A stretch of 64,000 nt of DNA from UBA1858 sp965262455 (GCA_965262455.1 CBDHFH010000003.1:469854-533853); one strand, 5' to 3'; positions 7,492-18,454 are shown, counted from the first letter of the stretch. Translations and numbers: made by a program. Notes: generated by a model from the sequence alone, not told the origin.

Positions 7492-7887
7492 CTAAACCAG
7501 ATCTGTTTTTGAAATGAATTTTATCGGGGTTTGCTCGGTGAATTCTTTGTCATAGATGATTTCGATAGATAATTGATTGTCTCGAGTGGCAATCTTTAGA
7601 TGTTTTACATCCGGGTAGCGTGTCGCTAAATATGCACTTGAAATTGCTGCGATGGATTCGTTCTCAGTCAGTAGCGCATTAGCTAAATTGTTCGCCATGA
7701 ATATGGCTTTATCTTTTGTGCTCGGGGCCTTCAGATATTTTCCTGCGATAGAAATGCCCTTATTTAGTTTAGCCTCTAACTGCTTTAAATCGTCTATTTG
7801 TTTTTGATTAAGTTCTCGTTCGCGAAAATACTCAAGTACTTTTGTTGAGTTTAAAGAAACAGTAAAAATTGAACTAGTTGAAGCCAT
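7492..7887 (-). CDS. Unknown protein, second gene of a two-gene unit
   Basis: No family recognised. The ATG at 7887 gives 131 residues (MASTSSIFTVSLNSTKVLEYF...) and sits four bases after the stop of the upstream gene, which favours it over an in-frame ATG at 7944 inside that gene. The first third is helical and charged (FRERELNQKQIDDLKQLEAKLN). The rest is mixed, with no signal peptide and no membrane helix. Probably cytoplasmic and translated together with its partner at 7892-8353. Function unknown. Confidence 0.6.
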   Translation of the reverse strand: MASTSSIFTVSLNSTKVLEYFRERELNQKQIDDLKQLEAKLNKGISIAGKYLKAPSTKDKAIFMANNLANALLTENESIAAISSAYLATRYPDVKHLKIATRDNQLSIEIIYDKEFTEQTPIKFISKTDLV

Positions 7888-7891
7888 GATC

Positions 7892-8353
7892 TTAGGCAAT
7901 GTAGTTATTGAGAAGTGTAGTAATTTGACTACGCATTTTAACAAGTACTTCTGAAATTAAGTCAGCCATATCCATTGATTCGTGCAAATCCCATAACGCA
8001 GCAAGACATAATAATGCTTCAGTGATGCTACTGTTATTTTTTTTCGTATCAAGTGATAGAGTATTGATGTCTAACAAACATAAAATACTTTTAGTAAACA
8101 AAGGCGGAAGTGGCAAATTAAATTTAGCATCCTTATCTAAGTATGTGTATTTAATGCATTGCAATGTAGCACAATAATATGAACCTGACTCTGAGTGTTC
8201 AAAATCAAATAACGGAGAATAAAGCTGCTTTAATCGAGCGATGTGTTTTTTGGTTTGCAAGTTGTTTAAGTTGGGCGCATGCAAACACTCATGTAAAATA
8301 AGCAACGTTTCTTCTAGTTGTAGGATGGCTGATATTGATGATTGCGGTAACAT
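7892..8353 (-). CDS. Unknown protein, first gene of a two-gene unit
   Basis: No family recognised. It has 153 residues, mostly helical, Leu-rich and with several cysteines (ILHECLHAPN, YYCATLQCIKYTYLD). No signal peptide or membrane helix is evident. It is followed with a 4-base gap by a second unknown gene and is divergent from a PqiA-like gene that starts 21 bases away. The narrow divergent gap leaves little room for separate promoters. Confidence 0.6.
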   Translation of the reverse strand: MLPQSSISAILQLEETLLILHECLHAPNLNNLQTKKHIARLKQLYSPLFDFEHSESGSYYCATLQCIKYTYLDKDAKFNLPLPPLFTKSILCLLDINTLSLDTKKNNSSITEALLCLAALWDLHESMDMADLISEVLVKMRSQITTLLNNYIA

Positions 8354-8374
8354 ATCTATATCTGGGATGTAAAC

Positions 8375-8842
8375 TTGAGTAAGCGTTATTACTATATTCT
8401 TTGCGTGCTAATTGGAATCATATCTTACATGATTTCGTTATTCAGCCCATTGTTATCAATCAGTGAATTTTATATCTTTAGAGACACCTTAACGATAATT
8501 TCAATTACTTTAGTGTTGTTAAATAGTGGCGAATGGCTACTATTCTTAACGATTGTTATATTTGCTTTTTTACTGCCCTCGCTTAAGTATATACTTTTAT
8601 TTATCTATGGAATATTTCCTGAAAAATTATCTCCGTCTAACAGGACATTGATAGTGCTTGAAGTAATTTCCAAGTGGGCAATGCTTGATGTGTTTATTAT
8701 TGCATTTTTAATTGCTGGTATTAAGCTAAAGTCACTAGCGGGAGCGCAGAGTCATTATGGGCTATATTTATTTGTTACAGCTGTGATCATCGCGATGGGT
8801 TGCTCATACTATTCCAAGACATTTTTATACAAGGACAAATGA
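8375..8842 (+). CDS. Single-domain PqiA-like inner-membrane protein
   Basis: A 155-residue protein with four hydrophobic helices. The centre and C-terminal half match the paraquat-inducible protein A family: a PSLKYILLF helix, then KWAMLDVFIIAFLIAGIKL, close to the usual WSMLDVFVxAxLVxLVKL, then a final helix and YYSKTF. E. coli PqiA carries two such domains and works with the MCE protein PqiB in lipid transport; here there is one domain and no MCE gene nearby. The start is a TTG at 8375, preceded by GGGATG. The hydratase-family gene follows closely. Confidence 0.75.
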   Translation: MSKRYYYILCVLIGIISYMISLFSPLLSISEFYIFRDTLTIISITLVLLNSGEWLLFLTIVIFAFLLPSLKYILLFIYGIFPEKLSPSNRTLIVLEVISKWAMLDVFIIAFLIAGIKLKSLAGAQSHYGLYLFVTAVIIAMGCSYYSKTFLYKDK

Positions 8843-8846
8843 GAAT

Positions 8847-9653
8847 TTGTTGAAATACCGGTTAATTTATTTCTCTTTCCTATGTGTTGCTATGTCATCG
8901 AATACTGCTGCAGACATATGTTCCCGATATGATTAATATGTAAAGTTAAATCATCTAGCACAGCAGCATTTACCTCAGAGTTATGTTGATGACATTGAAA
9001 GTGCATACCTAGTACAAAAACGCATTCTGCGTAAGTCGCTGGGTAAAATTGTTGGATTCAAAGCTGGCATGATGAACAAACAGACACAAGAAGCCTTTAA
9101 CACAAATCAGCCTGTGCTTGGAATATTGCTGCCTCAGCATGTTAATCCTCCCAATGACATAAATTTAAAAGAGCATGAAACGTTTCTATTTGAAGCAGAA
9201 ATTGCTGTGCGCATGAAAAATACAATCAATAATGTTAGCGATATAATGTCACCACTAGAGGATTTGATAGATGCTGCTGCGCCAGCTATTGAAATAGCAA
9301 ATATTAGCTTTAAGCATTTAGACAGGGTAAATGTAAACGATATCGTAGCAGCAAATGTGAGCGCCAAGTATGTTTATCTGGGCGCTTTTAAAAAATTAGA
9401 TGGCATTGATTTGCCTGGTTTAAAAGTATCGGTTAATGAGAAGATAAATTCATATAAGAAGAGTTACACGTTACTAAGTGAATATGAAAAACAAATTAGA
9501 TGGCTAATAAAGAAAGCCTATACTGAGGGCTATGAAGTAAAAAAGGGAATAGTGTTATTAGCAGGATCCATTTCACCTCCAGTTGTGCTGCAACCTGGTG
9601 AGTATTATGTAGATATTGAGTCTCTGGGCTATCAAAGCCTATCAGTTCGGTAA
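8847..9653 (+). pseudogene. Exported hydratase-family gene (MhpD/FAH-like) with one in-frame stop
   Basis: From TTG 8847 or 8850 the frame encodes a signal peptide (LKYRLIYFSFLCVAMSSNTAADI), then CSRYD and a TAA stop at 8934-8936. The same frame then runs on without a break: HLAQQHLPQSYVDDIESAYL, GKIVGFKAGMM and the rest to the stop at 9653. GFKAG matches the GYKVGLT substrate-loop motif of 2-keto-4-pentenoate hydratases, and LFEAEIAVRM carries the metal-binding E-x-E-x-A pattern. So one base change separates this from an intact gene of about 268 codons. An ATG at 9069 would give only 194 residues, lacking the signal peptide and the conserved N-terminus. It could be a decaying gene, a sequencing error or readthrough. 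It begins just after the PqiA-like gene, probably in one transcript. Confidence 0.7.
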
Positions 9654-11483
9654 AGAATGAGAATGTTTGATACCCGATAGTGTTTGTTTTAGTTCTCTGT
9701 CATGTGGATCGATATCAAGGGCAAGAGTCAAAAAATATTTTGCACGTTTTATATTGCCATCCTTAATATCAAGCTTAGCCCATAAAGCATAGCGATTCTT
9801 AATTTTGTTGATGCCCGCAATGGCCTCTTTATTGCTGGGCTGAAGCTCTAATATAAACTGGAAAGTTTCAAATGCATTATCACCTACCGGTGTAGTGAGT
9901 TTTTTATCATCAATTTGTTGGTGTGCATGAGACAGTAACCATTCTATGTCACTAGCAAGTGTATTTTTCTGAGGCTCTAGAGCTGCCTGGGTCTGCATTG
10001 TTTGCTCCTGATCGGCAGCAGTTATGTTATGTGAATCATTTTTGGGCGATTGATAGCTATTGAGTAACTCATGAGGAATGATGCTATCTAATAATGACTG
10101 ATCAACTAACTTATTTGACCAGGCATAGTATCCAACCGCGACGAATAATAAAATTATTAGAACATAGCTGAATAATTTATTAATTTGATTGCCTTTTGGC
10201 GGATGAGCTGTCTTTGGATTGGCTTGGTGGTCTTGAATTGGTGGTAAATCTGGATCGACCGATAAAAGTGGGTCATTAATATTGTTTAGAGCATCTATAT
10301 GATAGGTATCGTTATATTCTAATTCATTGTTAGTCGCACTTATTTTGTCAATGACTTCAGTGGGCTCAATTGGGACGGCAACCGCTTCAATTTCGATTTC
10401 AATTTTTTCTTCTTGTTTTTCATCTGCGCTAGATATGTTGTTATCTTCATTCTGCAGATCGATTTCTTCTTTAAGTTCATCAGACTTAGTATCGTCTGAT
10501 TCGTGCATGACTTTTTCGTAGACATTTGCAGTCGTTGCACCTTTGAGATCGTCATTTAGATTATTTTCAATGTAAACAGTATTTGTCTCTGAGCTGGAAT
10601 GCTTGTCTTCACCGATCAAGCTTTCAGATTTAACGAATTCAATATTTTCGTTATTAGGTTCAAGTTCGCCAACTTGTTTGTCAGTTGTAAATTCAAAATC
10701 ATGTGGGGGATAACTAAACAATAAACTGGTATCGTCTAGAGTAGCAAGTAACTCATCAAGGAAGCCGACAGTAATTTTAACCTTATTTGTATACTGTGAA
10801 TAAAGTCGTATCCACTCTAATATGACGCTCGCGGTATGTAAGCTACCATTTGCAAGGGTCGTAATTTTCTTAAGTACAAATTTATTAAAGTTTAACTTCT
10901 GCTCATCACTTAAGTTGTTTTGTTTGAGATCAATGAATTCTTGTATGTCGTCATCAGTAATGATGTCGACAGAGCAGTGCGCTAGGCTAAGTCTTGTTAT
11001 ATCAGAAATTTTTTCGACCACGCCGAGTAATCCGGGCCCGCCTGAGAAAATAAAGTTAACGTTATTTTTACTCGTGTTGATGCCTAATGCTAATTTAATT
11101 AGCTCATTGAGTGCTTGTATGGGAATTTCATCAGCGTTGTCTACTATAATTGCAAAGTGTGTATCTAGATGTATCGATTCATATACAACTGCAGATATCA
11201 TGCTTAAGTCAATAGACTGTTCGTTTGGTAACTGTTCGAAGGATTGGTTATCCAAACAAATTGTACGTATTTCATCATTATTATCTGAAAAGTAATTTTC
11301 CAATGAGATTGGATCGCTATTATGTTTGGCACTGGTTACAAGAATCACGTCGGTGCCATTTCTTACTTGCTCTAGAACTCGATTTTTGGCCCTGGCTTGC
11401 ACGCCATGAGAAATGATTGGGTTTTCACTGTCTCTAATAATAAAGGTCGGATCAGTGCTTGAGTGCTGTTCTAATGCTTTCAC
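9642..11483 (-). CDS. Degenerate ExeA-like ATPase with TM helix and C-terminal TPR-like region
   Basis: A 613-residue protein built like DamX/ExeA: an N-terminal AAA+-like region (about 20-250), a long acidic linker (270-430), one membrane helix (437-456) and a helical C-terminal repeat region (about 545-605) with the TPR-like ALWAKLDIKDGNIKRAKYF. The Walker B-like strand HFAIIVDNADE (110-119) is there, but the P-loop is lost: the segment at 46-60 reads VILVTSAKHNSDPIS instead of GxxGxGKT. It probably does not hydrolyse ATP. An intact paralogue is damX at 18577-20202, which ends in SPOR rather than TPR. Its 3' end overlaps the convergent hydratase gene by 12 bases. Confidence 0.7.
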   Translation of the reverse strand: MKALEQHSSTDPTFIIRDSENPIISHGVQARAKNRVLEQVRNGTDVILVTSAKHNSDPISLENYFSDNNDEIRTICLDNQSFEQLPNEQSIDLSMISAVVYESIHLDTHFAIIVDNADEIPIQALNELIKLALGINTSKNNVNFIFSGGPGLLGVVEKISDITRLSLAHCSVDIITDDDIQEFIDLKQNNLSDEQKLNFNKFVLKKITTLANGSLHTASVILEWIRLYSQYTNKVKITVGFLDELLATLDDTSLLFSYPPHDFEFTTDKQVGELEPNNENIEFVKSESLIGEDKHSSSETNTVYIENNLNDDLKGATTANVYEKVMHESDDTKSDELKEEIDLQNEDNNISSADEKQEEKIEIEIEAVAVPIEPTEVIDKISATNNELEYNDTYHIDALNNINDPLLSVDPDLPPIQDHQANPKTAHPPKGNQINKLFSYVLIILLFVAVGYYAWSNKLVDQSLLDSIIPHELLNSYQSPKNDSHNITAADQEQTMQTQAALEPQKNTLASDIEWLLSHAHQQIDDKKLTTPVGDNAFETFQFILELQPSNKEAIAGINKIKNRYALWAKLDIKDGNIKRAKYFLTLALDIDPHDRELKQTLSGIKHSHSLPN

Positions 11484-11736
11484 AGGTATTTAGTGGGCCA
11501 TAGGTATAGATGCTGTGAATATAAACAAACACTTAGTCAATAAACTTGCGCTATATCACGCAATTGAAAATCGCTTACTTAGCACGTTTGATATATATAA
11601 GACTGGTCTGATTTTTTAAACATTATCGCTAATTGTATGCTTTAGGAATGGTGCTATTGTTGATTAACACATTTTTACAAACTAAGTTATTATTGGCGCC
11701 TTAATTTCATATACCAACATAAAGTAGAGGATAATT
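11484..11736. other. Divergent intergenic region between the ExeA-like gene and metY
   Basis: About 250 AT-rich bases. It must carry promoters for both flanking genes. I see no MetJ-type box array and no SAM-riboswitch-like structure ahead of metY. A weak sigma-70-like pair (TTGATT, 17 bases, TAAGTT) lies between about 11660 and 11690 on the plus strand, and AGAGGA precedes the GTG start of metY. Confidence 0.4.
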
Positions 11737-13017
11737 GTGGCGGATAATTCAAAATACGGATTTGCAACTCGTTCTATTCATGCCGGTGCGCAACCTGATC
11801 CAGTAACAGGCGCTCGGTCTACACCGATTAATCAGTCAACTGCATTTGTGTTTAAAGATGCTGATCATGCAGCCGCTTTATTTGGCTTGGAAGAAGCAGG
11901 CTTTATATATTCACGCCTTACCAATCCAACCGTTAGTGTATTTCAAGAGCGAGTAGCAAGTTTAGAGGGTGGTGTCGGTGCCACGTGTACTGCATCGGGT
12001 CATTCCGCACAGCTACTTGCATTATTTGCCTTAATGGAGAGCGGTGACGAATTTGTAGCATCGAATAAACTCTATGGGGGGTCAATCACTCAGTTTGGCC
12101 ATTCTTTTAAAAAATTCGGTTGGAATGTCAAGTTTGTTGATCCTGTAGATCCAGAGAATTTTCGTAAAGCGGTAACGCCTAAAACAAAGGCCATGTTCAC
12201 CGAAAGCCTTGCTAACCCTGGTGGTGTAGTGTGTGATATTGAGAAAATTGCTGCCATTGCGCATGAGGCGGAGGTACCATTAATCGTTGATAATACGTTA
12301 CCTTCACCTGCGCTGTGCAGACCCATTGAACATGGTGCAGATATCGTTGTGCATTCCACTACAAAGTTTATCTCGGGTCATGGTAATGCCATGGGTGGTG
12401 CCGTGGTTGACTCAGGTAACTTTGACTGGTCGCAGAATGATAAATTCAGCAGCCTTTCTAAAAACTGCGATGCATATCATGGTTTAAATTTCTATGAGAC
12501 ATTTGGACCGATGGCATACACCATGTATTGCCATGCGATTGGATTAAGAGATCTTGGGCCGACTATGTCAGCAATGAACGCGTACCTATCATTGACTGGA
12601 GCAGAAACACTGCCCCTGCGTATGAAAAAGCACGCAGATAACGCATTACAGGTCGCCCAATGGTTGAGTACACATAAACAAGTTGAGTGGGTGTCTTATG
12701 CCGGTCTCAGCGATAGTCCCTTTTATGAGCTCGGGCAAAAATACTGTCCCGACGGTGCCGGTGCGGTATTTACATTTGGAGTAAAAGGTGGCTACGAAGC
12801 CGGTGTTAAAATTGTTGATCGATGCGAACTGTTCTCACATTTAGCCAATATTGGAGATACACGTTCACTGATTATTCATCCAGCATCAACTACGCATAGG
12901 CAGCTCACTGAAGAACAACAAATTTCGGCAGGTGCAGGACCTGATGTTGTACGGCTTTCCATAGGTATTGAGGATGCAAAAGATATTATTGCAGATTTAG
13001 ATCAAGCATTAGCTTGA
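11737..13017 (+). CDS. metY: O-acetylhomoserine sulfhydrylase (PLP enzyme)
   Basis: Cys/Met-metabolism PLP-dependent enzyme of 426 residues, the length of MetY rather than MetB/MetC (about 390). It would make homocysteine from O-acetylhomoserine and sulfide. Seen are TRSIHAG, the phosphate-binding YSRLTNPT, ASGHSAQ, VDNTLPSP, and the PLP lysine in VHSTTKFISGHG. The C-terminus has SLIIHPASTTHRQL. Start is GTG at 11737 with AGAGGA six bases upstream. The related cystathionine gamma-synthase is less likely because of the length and the GYFNP-like insertion pattern. Monocistronic; convergent with the next gene two bases away. Confidence 0.88.
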   Translation: MADNSKYGFATRSIHAGAQPDPVTGARSTPINQSTAFVFKDADHAAALFGLEEAGFIYSRLTNPTVSVFQERVASLEGGVGATCTASGHSAQLLALFALMESGDEFVASNKLYGGSITQFGHSFKKFGWNVKFVDPVDPENFRKAVTPKTKAMFTESLANPGGVVCDIEKIAAIAHEAEVPLIVDNTLPSPALCRPIEHGADIVVHSTTKFISGHGNAMGGAVVDSGNFDWSQNDKFSSLSKNCDAYHGLNFYETFGPMAYTMYCHAIGLRDLGPTMSAMNAYLSLTGAETLPLRMKKHADNALQVAQWLSTHKQVEWVSYAGLSDSPFYELGQKYCPDGAGAVFTFGVKGGYEAGVKIVDRCELFSHLANIGDTRSLIIHPASTTHRQLTEEQQISAGAGPDVVRLSIGIEDAKDIIADLDQALA

Positions 13018-13019
13018 TA

Positions 13020-14555
13020 CTAACCGGCAATTTTATGCACTTTGTCTTTAGGTGCTTGAGTGTAAATAGTGTATTGATCCCTACCCTGATTTTTAGATTG
13101 GTATGCAGCCTGGTCAGCGAGTCTGACTAGCTCACTCCAATCTTTAATCTCAGGATCGACACCATCATATACATAAGCACCTGCGGAAACAGTAATGTGG
13201 ATAATCTTATCGTTGTTTAATGAGATTGCCGTATTTCTAAATGTGTTAATTATTCTTTCACATGTAACCTTTACGCCTTCAAAGTTTGTGCCAGGTAAAA
13301 TAATAGTGAATTCTTCCCCACCGTAACGACAAACAATATCGGAGTCACGTGTACAATCAATAAGGATTTCTGCAACCTTAGCTAATACAGTGTCACCGGC
13401 ATCATGACCAATCGTGTCGTTGATTTTTTTAAAGAAATCAATATCAATAAAAATCAAACCTATTGGCCATTTGTATTTGGTTGCATTATTGAATTCAACA
13501 GAAATATTTTCATCGAAGAAACGTCTGTTAAATAGCTTTGTTAAACTATCCCTGCGATTCATTTCTTCAAGCTCTTCAGTTTTAGATTTTAGTTGTTTAG
13601 CTGTTTTTTGTAGTGATTCAGTTTCTTTAATTTGATTTAGATTTCTTAATATTAAAACTTCTTTTGCTTGCTCAGAAATAAAGTCGAGTAATAGAGAATC
13701 TTCAAGATCAATGTCAAACATAGAAGCGAGATCAGAATAATTTTCTGATACAGACTTTATAATTTCATTAAAAGAATCATAATTCAACGAAACAATCTGC
13801 TTAGCCTGATTAATATTATCATGCAGTAATTTAGGAATATTTTTTTCATCAGCAATAAAGATATCAGCAAGTAAACTTGAACATGCTACTGCTCTAGCTA
13901 ATGCATTATTGTCAAATTCAGTTTCAGCATGACTATAGTGAATAGGTTCTATTAATTTTTCTGGTATATGCCATTGTTCCAGTAGCCAAACACCCACTTG
14001 ACTGTGGTCTGCACCAATTGAATTTTTTTCAACATCACAGATATGGCTGTGATTCTTTTGTGAATTAAGTGCAACATATAAATCGGGCCTGGCCTTGTCT
14101 AAGGCGAGCATGCCGATATCTTGTAATATTCCAGATAAGAAGGCGCTATCTTTAGAGGCGCCCCCCGTTTTTTGAATAATCTCTTGGCTTAGCATGGCAG
14201 TTGCCAACGATCTCTTCCAGTAAATACTATAATCTAAACCCGAGTTGCTCTCGTCCTGAGCGCTATGTTTTAGTGAGAAGCTCAAGGCAATATTTAAAGT
14301 ACCATCTAAGCCAAATAATATTATTGCTTGTCTAAGGTTTTCAACTTTTCTTTGTTTCGCGTACAGAGGAGAGTTTGCCATTCTAAGCAGCTTTGCACTC
14401 AAGGCAGGATCAACACTGACTACTTCAGCGACATCACCTAAACTAGAAGTTGAACACGAGCTTAATTCAATAATCTGTGTTGCAACTGCAGGAGGACTGG
14501 GAAGGTTAGTACACGATTTTAAAGTGAGTAACAGATTTTCACTTAACTGTTCCAT
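13020..14555 (-). CDS. HDOD-GGDEF protein, likely diguanylate cyclase
   Basis: A 511-residue signalling protein. Residues about 15-215 form an HDOD domain (NLPSPPAVATQIIEL, ILQDIGMLALD, GADHSQVGVWLLEQWHIP), a degenerate HD fold often found in regulators. A coiled coil (about 305-335) links it to a C-terminal GGDEF domain (about 335-500). The active site RYGGEEF is intact and is preceded five residues earlier by RDSD, the RxxD product-inhibition site, so c-di-GMP synthesis with feedback is expected. No signal peptide or membrane helix, so it is cytoplasmic. It may link c-di-GMP to pilus function, but the location does not prove it. Confidence 0.88.
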   Translation of the reverse strand: MEQLSENLLLTLKSCTNLPSPPAVATQIIELSSCSTSSLGDVAEVVSVDPALSAKLLRMANSPLYAKQRKVENLRQAIILFGLDGTLNIALSFSLKHSAQDESNSGLDYSIYWKRSLATAMLSQEIIQKTGGASKDSAFLSGILQDIGMLALDKARPDLYVALNSQKNHSHICDVEKNSIGADHSQVGVWLLEQWHIPEKLIEPIHYSHAETEFDNNALARAVACSSLLADIFIADEKNIPKLLHDNINQAKQIVSLNYDSFNEIIKSVSENYSDLASMFDIDLEDSLLLDFISEQAKEVLILRNLNQIKETESLQKTAKQLKSKTEELEEMNRRDSLTKLFNRRFFDENISVEFNNATKYKWPIGLIFIDIDFFKKINDTIGHDAGDTVLAKVAEILIDCTRDSDIVCRYGGEEFTIILPGTNFEGVKVTCERIINTFRNTAISLNNDKIIHITVSAGAYVYDGVDPEIKDWSELVRLADQAAYQSKNQGRDQYTIYTQAPKDKVHKIAG

Positions 14556-14671
14556 AAATTCCTAAATGAGCAATTGATTGGCTACATCTAGATATCGACA
14601 GTAAATGGACTGTCTTTAGGGTAAAAAAGGGCATTATGTCGGTAAATTGTCACCGATTTTAGTAGGCTTAT

Positions 14672-14748
14672 TGGTGGGCCCGGTAGGACTCGAACCTACG
14701 ACAAAAGGATTATGAGTCCTCTGCTCTAACCAACTGAGCTACGGGCCC
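14672..14748 (-). tRNA. tRNA with CAU anticodon, probably tRNA-Ile2 (lysidine type)
   Basis: A complete 77-base cloverleaf on the minus strand, with CCA encoded. The acceptor stem GGGCCCG pairs with CGGGCCC. The D-arm AGCTCAGTTGGTTAGAGC, anticodon loop CTCATAA and T-arm GTTCGAGTC are all standard. CAU could be elongator Met or Ile2. The C4-G69 and C5-G68 pairs match the known TilS recognition pattern. The position beside rpoD matches ileX of E. coli. Both point to Ile2, which reads AUA after C34 is changed to lysidine. Confidence 0.9.
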
Positions 14749-14793
14749 GGATGAGGGTGAAACCGGATAGTTAATTATTCCTAGAAATTGGAA

Positions 14794-16650
<1,857 letters not shown>

Positions 16651-16691
16651 TAGGCTGCCTGCGTGGATAATAACTATTAATCAAACCGCCC

Positions 16692-16697
16692 ATTATA
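16692..16697 (-). promoter_or_regulatory. Possible -10 box for rpoD
   Basis: TATAAT on the minus strand 42 bases before the rpoD start codon, in the dnaG-rpoD gap. The -35 position (TTCCTA at 17 bases) is a poor match, so this is tentative. It would give rpoD a promoter separate from dnaG. Confidence 0.35.
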
Positions 16698-16783
16698 AGC
16701 GAGTTCTATATGCATAGGAACCCGCCAAATGAGATGTATATACCAGTGATTCGCTGACATAATCAATTAGAACAAAAATTGAG

Positions 16784-18454
16784 CTATAAGTTTTCCTGGT
16801 TAATCAAGGCATCAAACTCCATTTTGCGGATATCCTGCTTAAATTTATCCATCGTCTGTTTAAAGGACAGCTCTCTATTTTCCATGTCTGGCGGGTCCCA
16901 TAAGAGTAATTTTTGCAAGGCCGCATAATGCTTATCACTATGAAATCTCTCGACTAGGGCAATAGGACTAATATTGGGTTGCTCTTCTATTATTTCAATC
17001 AACTGAATAAACAGATCAATGCCAGGCACTGATTGCAGATGACTGAGCTCCTCAACCGATAAGGCATGTTGGGCAAGCAATGGGTCTCTAATAAGTAAGG
17101 CAATAGCTAAGCGTGTTTTAGTATATTTAAGGGACCGATTTGATGCCTGACTATCTTGGCGGTGTTGATTATTATCTTTGACATTAATTGCATGTGGTAT
17201 AGCAATCGTGGTGCCAACGCGTTCATTGAGTTCTTTAAACATTAAATCTCTAAATACTGTTTTAGGTAAATTGGCCAGTAAAGGTTTGGCTGAGTTGGCC
17301 AACTTAGCCCTTCCATCGGCACTACTCATATCAATGTCCTTGATTAAGTTGCTAAAGAAATAATCGGATAATGACACAGCTTTATCAATATATTCTCTAA
17401 ATGCTGTTTCGCCTGAGTTTCTAATTAAAGAGTCGGGGTCTTCACCTTGAGGCATAAATGCAAAACGTATATGAATGCCGTCTTTAAATTCTGGAAGGAT
17501 TTGTTTTAGTGCTTTCCACGCCGCATCTTGACCAGCACGATCGCCGTCGAAACAAAAAACTAAATCGGATGTGAAGCGTAATAAATTACGAATATTTTGT
17601 GATGTTGTTGCTGTGCCCAGTGTAGCGATACTGTTTGCAAACCCGTGTTGCGCTAGTGCGACAACATCCATATAACCTTCGACAATAATGAGTTGTTTTA
17701 TTTTGCCTAACTGCTGCCGTGCTTCATGGATGCCATATAAAGTATTACTTTTATGGAAAAGCGTGGTTTCTGGACTGTTAATATATTTTGGCATTTCACC
17801 ATCAAGGGCTCTGCCTCCAAAGGCGATCACGCGCCCACGCGTATCCTTGATAGGAAACATAATTCTATGGCGAAATTTATCATAAACATTGTTATCTGAT
17901 TTCTTTGATAATAGTCCGACATCAATAAGCGTTTGTTGGTCAAAGGAATTACCCAGGTTGCGTTTAATGTGGTCATAACCCTGAGGTGCGTATCCGATGT
18001 TGAATATGTTTGCGATTTCCCCTGTGATTCCACGTGACTTCAAATAAGTGATAGCGTCATTGTTGTCGCGTAATTGTTTTTGAAAATATTGGCTCGCTGA
18101 TTTCATCGCCTGGTAGAGTAAGTCATGGTTATCATTTTTTTGATAACCACCAGACTCTGTAGTGACTTCAAGGCCAAGGCGTCCTGCCAGTACTTCAATG
18201 GCCTCGATAAATTGCAAACCCTCATGTTCCATTAGGAAATTTATTGCTGTGCCATGAGCGCCACAACCAAAGCAGTGGTAAAACTGTTTCTCGGGGCTAA
18301 CGGTGAACGAGGGTGTTTTCTCGCCATGAAAGGGGCAGCAGGCTGTATATTCCTTTCCTTTATGTTTGAGTTCTAGGTAACCATTGATTAAATCAACAAT
18401 ATCTGTTTGATTTAGAACTTGATCAATAAAGGTTTGCGGAATTTTGCCAGCCAT
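16784..18454 (-). CDS. dnaG: DNA primase
   Basis: Makes RNA primers for DNA replication, working with DnaB helicase. It has 556 residues from ATG 18454, which gives the family start MAGKIPQ; a TTG one codon earlier is also in frame. The CHC2 zinc ribbon is clear (CCPFHGEKTPSF, HCFGCGAHG). The TOPRIM core follows with IIVEGYMDVVALAQHG and DLVFCFDGDRAGQDAA. The C-terminal helicase-interacting region is present but divergent. It lies between damX and rpoD, with no rpsU in front, unlike the classical macromolecular synthesis operon. Confidence 0.97.
   Translation of the reverse strand: MAGKIPQTFIDQVLNQTDIVDLINGYLELKHKGKEYTACCPFHGEKTPSFTVSPEKQFYHCFGCGAHGTAINFLMEHEGLQFIEAIEVLAGRLGLEVTTESGGYQKNDNHDLLYQAMKSASQYFQKQLRDNNDAITYLKSRGITGEIANIFNIGYAPQGYDHIKRNLGNSFDQQTLIDVGLLSKKSDNNVYDKFRHRIMFPIKDTRGRVIAFGGRALDGEMPKYINSPETTLFHKSNTLYGIHEARQQLGKIKQLIIVEGYMDVVALAQHGFANSIATLGTATTSQNIRNLLRFTSDLVFCFDGDRAGQDAAWKALKQILPEFKDGIHIRFAFMPQGEDPDSLIRNSGETAFREYIDKAVSLSDYFFSNLIKDIDMSSADGRAKLANSAKPLLANLPKTVFRDLMFKELNERVGTTIAIPHAINVKDNNQHRQDSQASNRSLKYTKTRLAIALLIRDPLLAQHALSVEELSHLQSVPGIDLFIQLIEIIEEQPNISPIALVERFHSDKHYAALQKLLLWDPPDMENRELSFKQTMDKFKQDIRKMEFDALINQENL

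Noticed and set aside
9069..9653. A 194-residue intact gene starting at 9069
   Set aside because: The ATG falls inside the conserved substrate-loop region; upstream codons in the same frame encode the expected N-terminus and a signal peptide, so the gene is better read as one interrupted frame.
14672..14748. Reading the CAU tRNA as elongator tRNA-Met
   Set aside because: Not excluded, but the C4-G69 and C5-G68 pairs and the place beside rpoD fit tRNA-Ile2 better.
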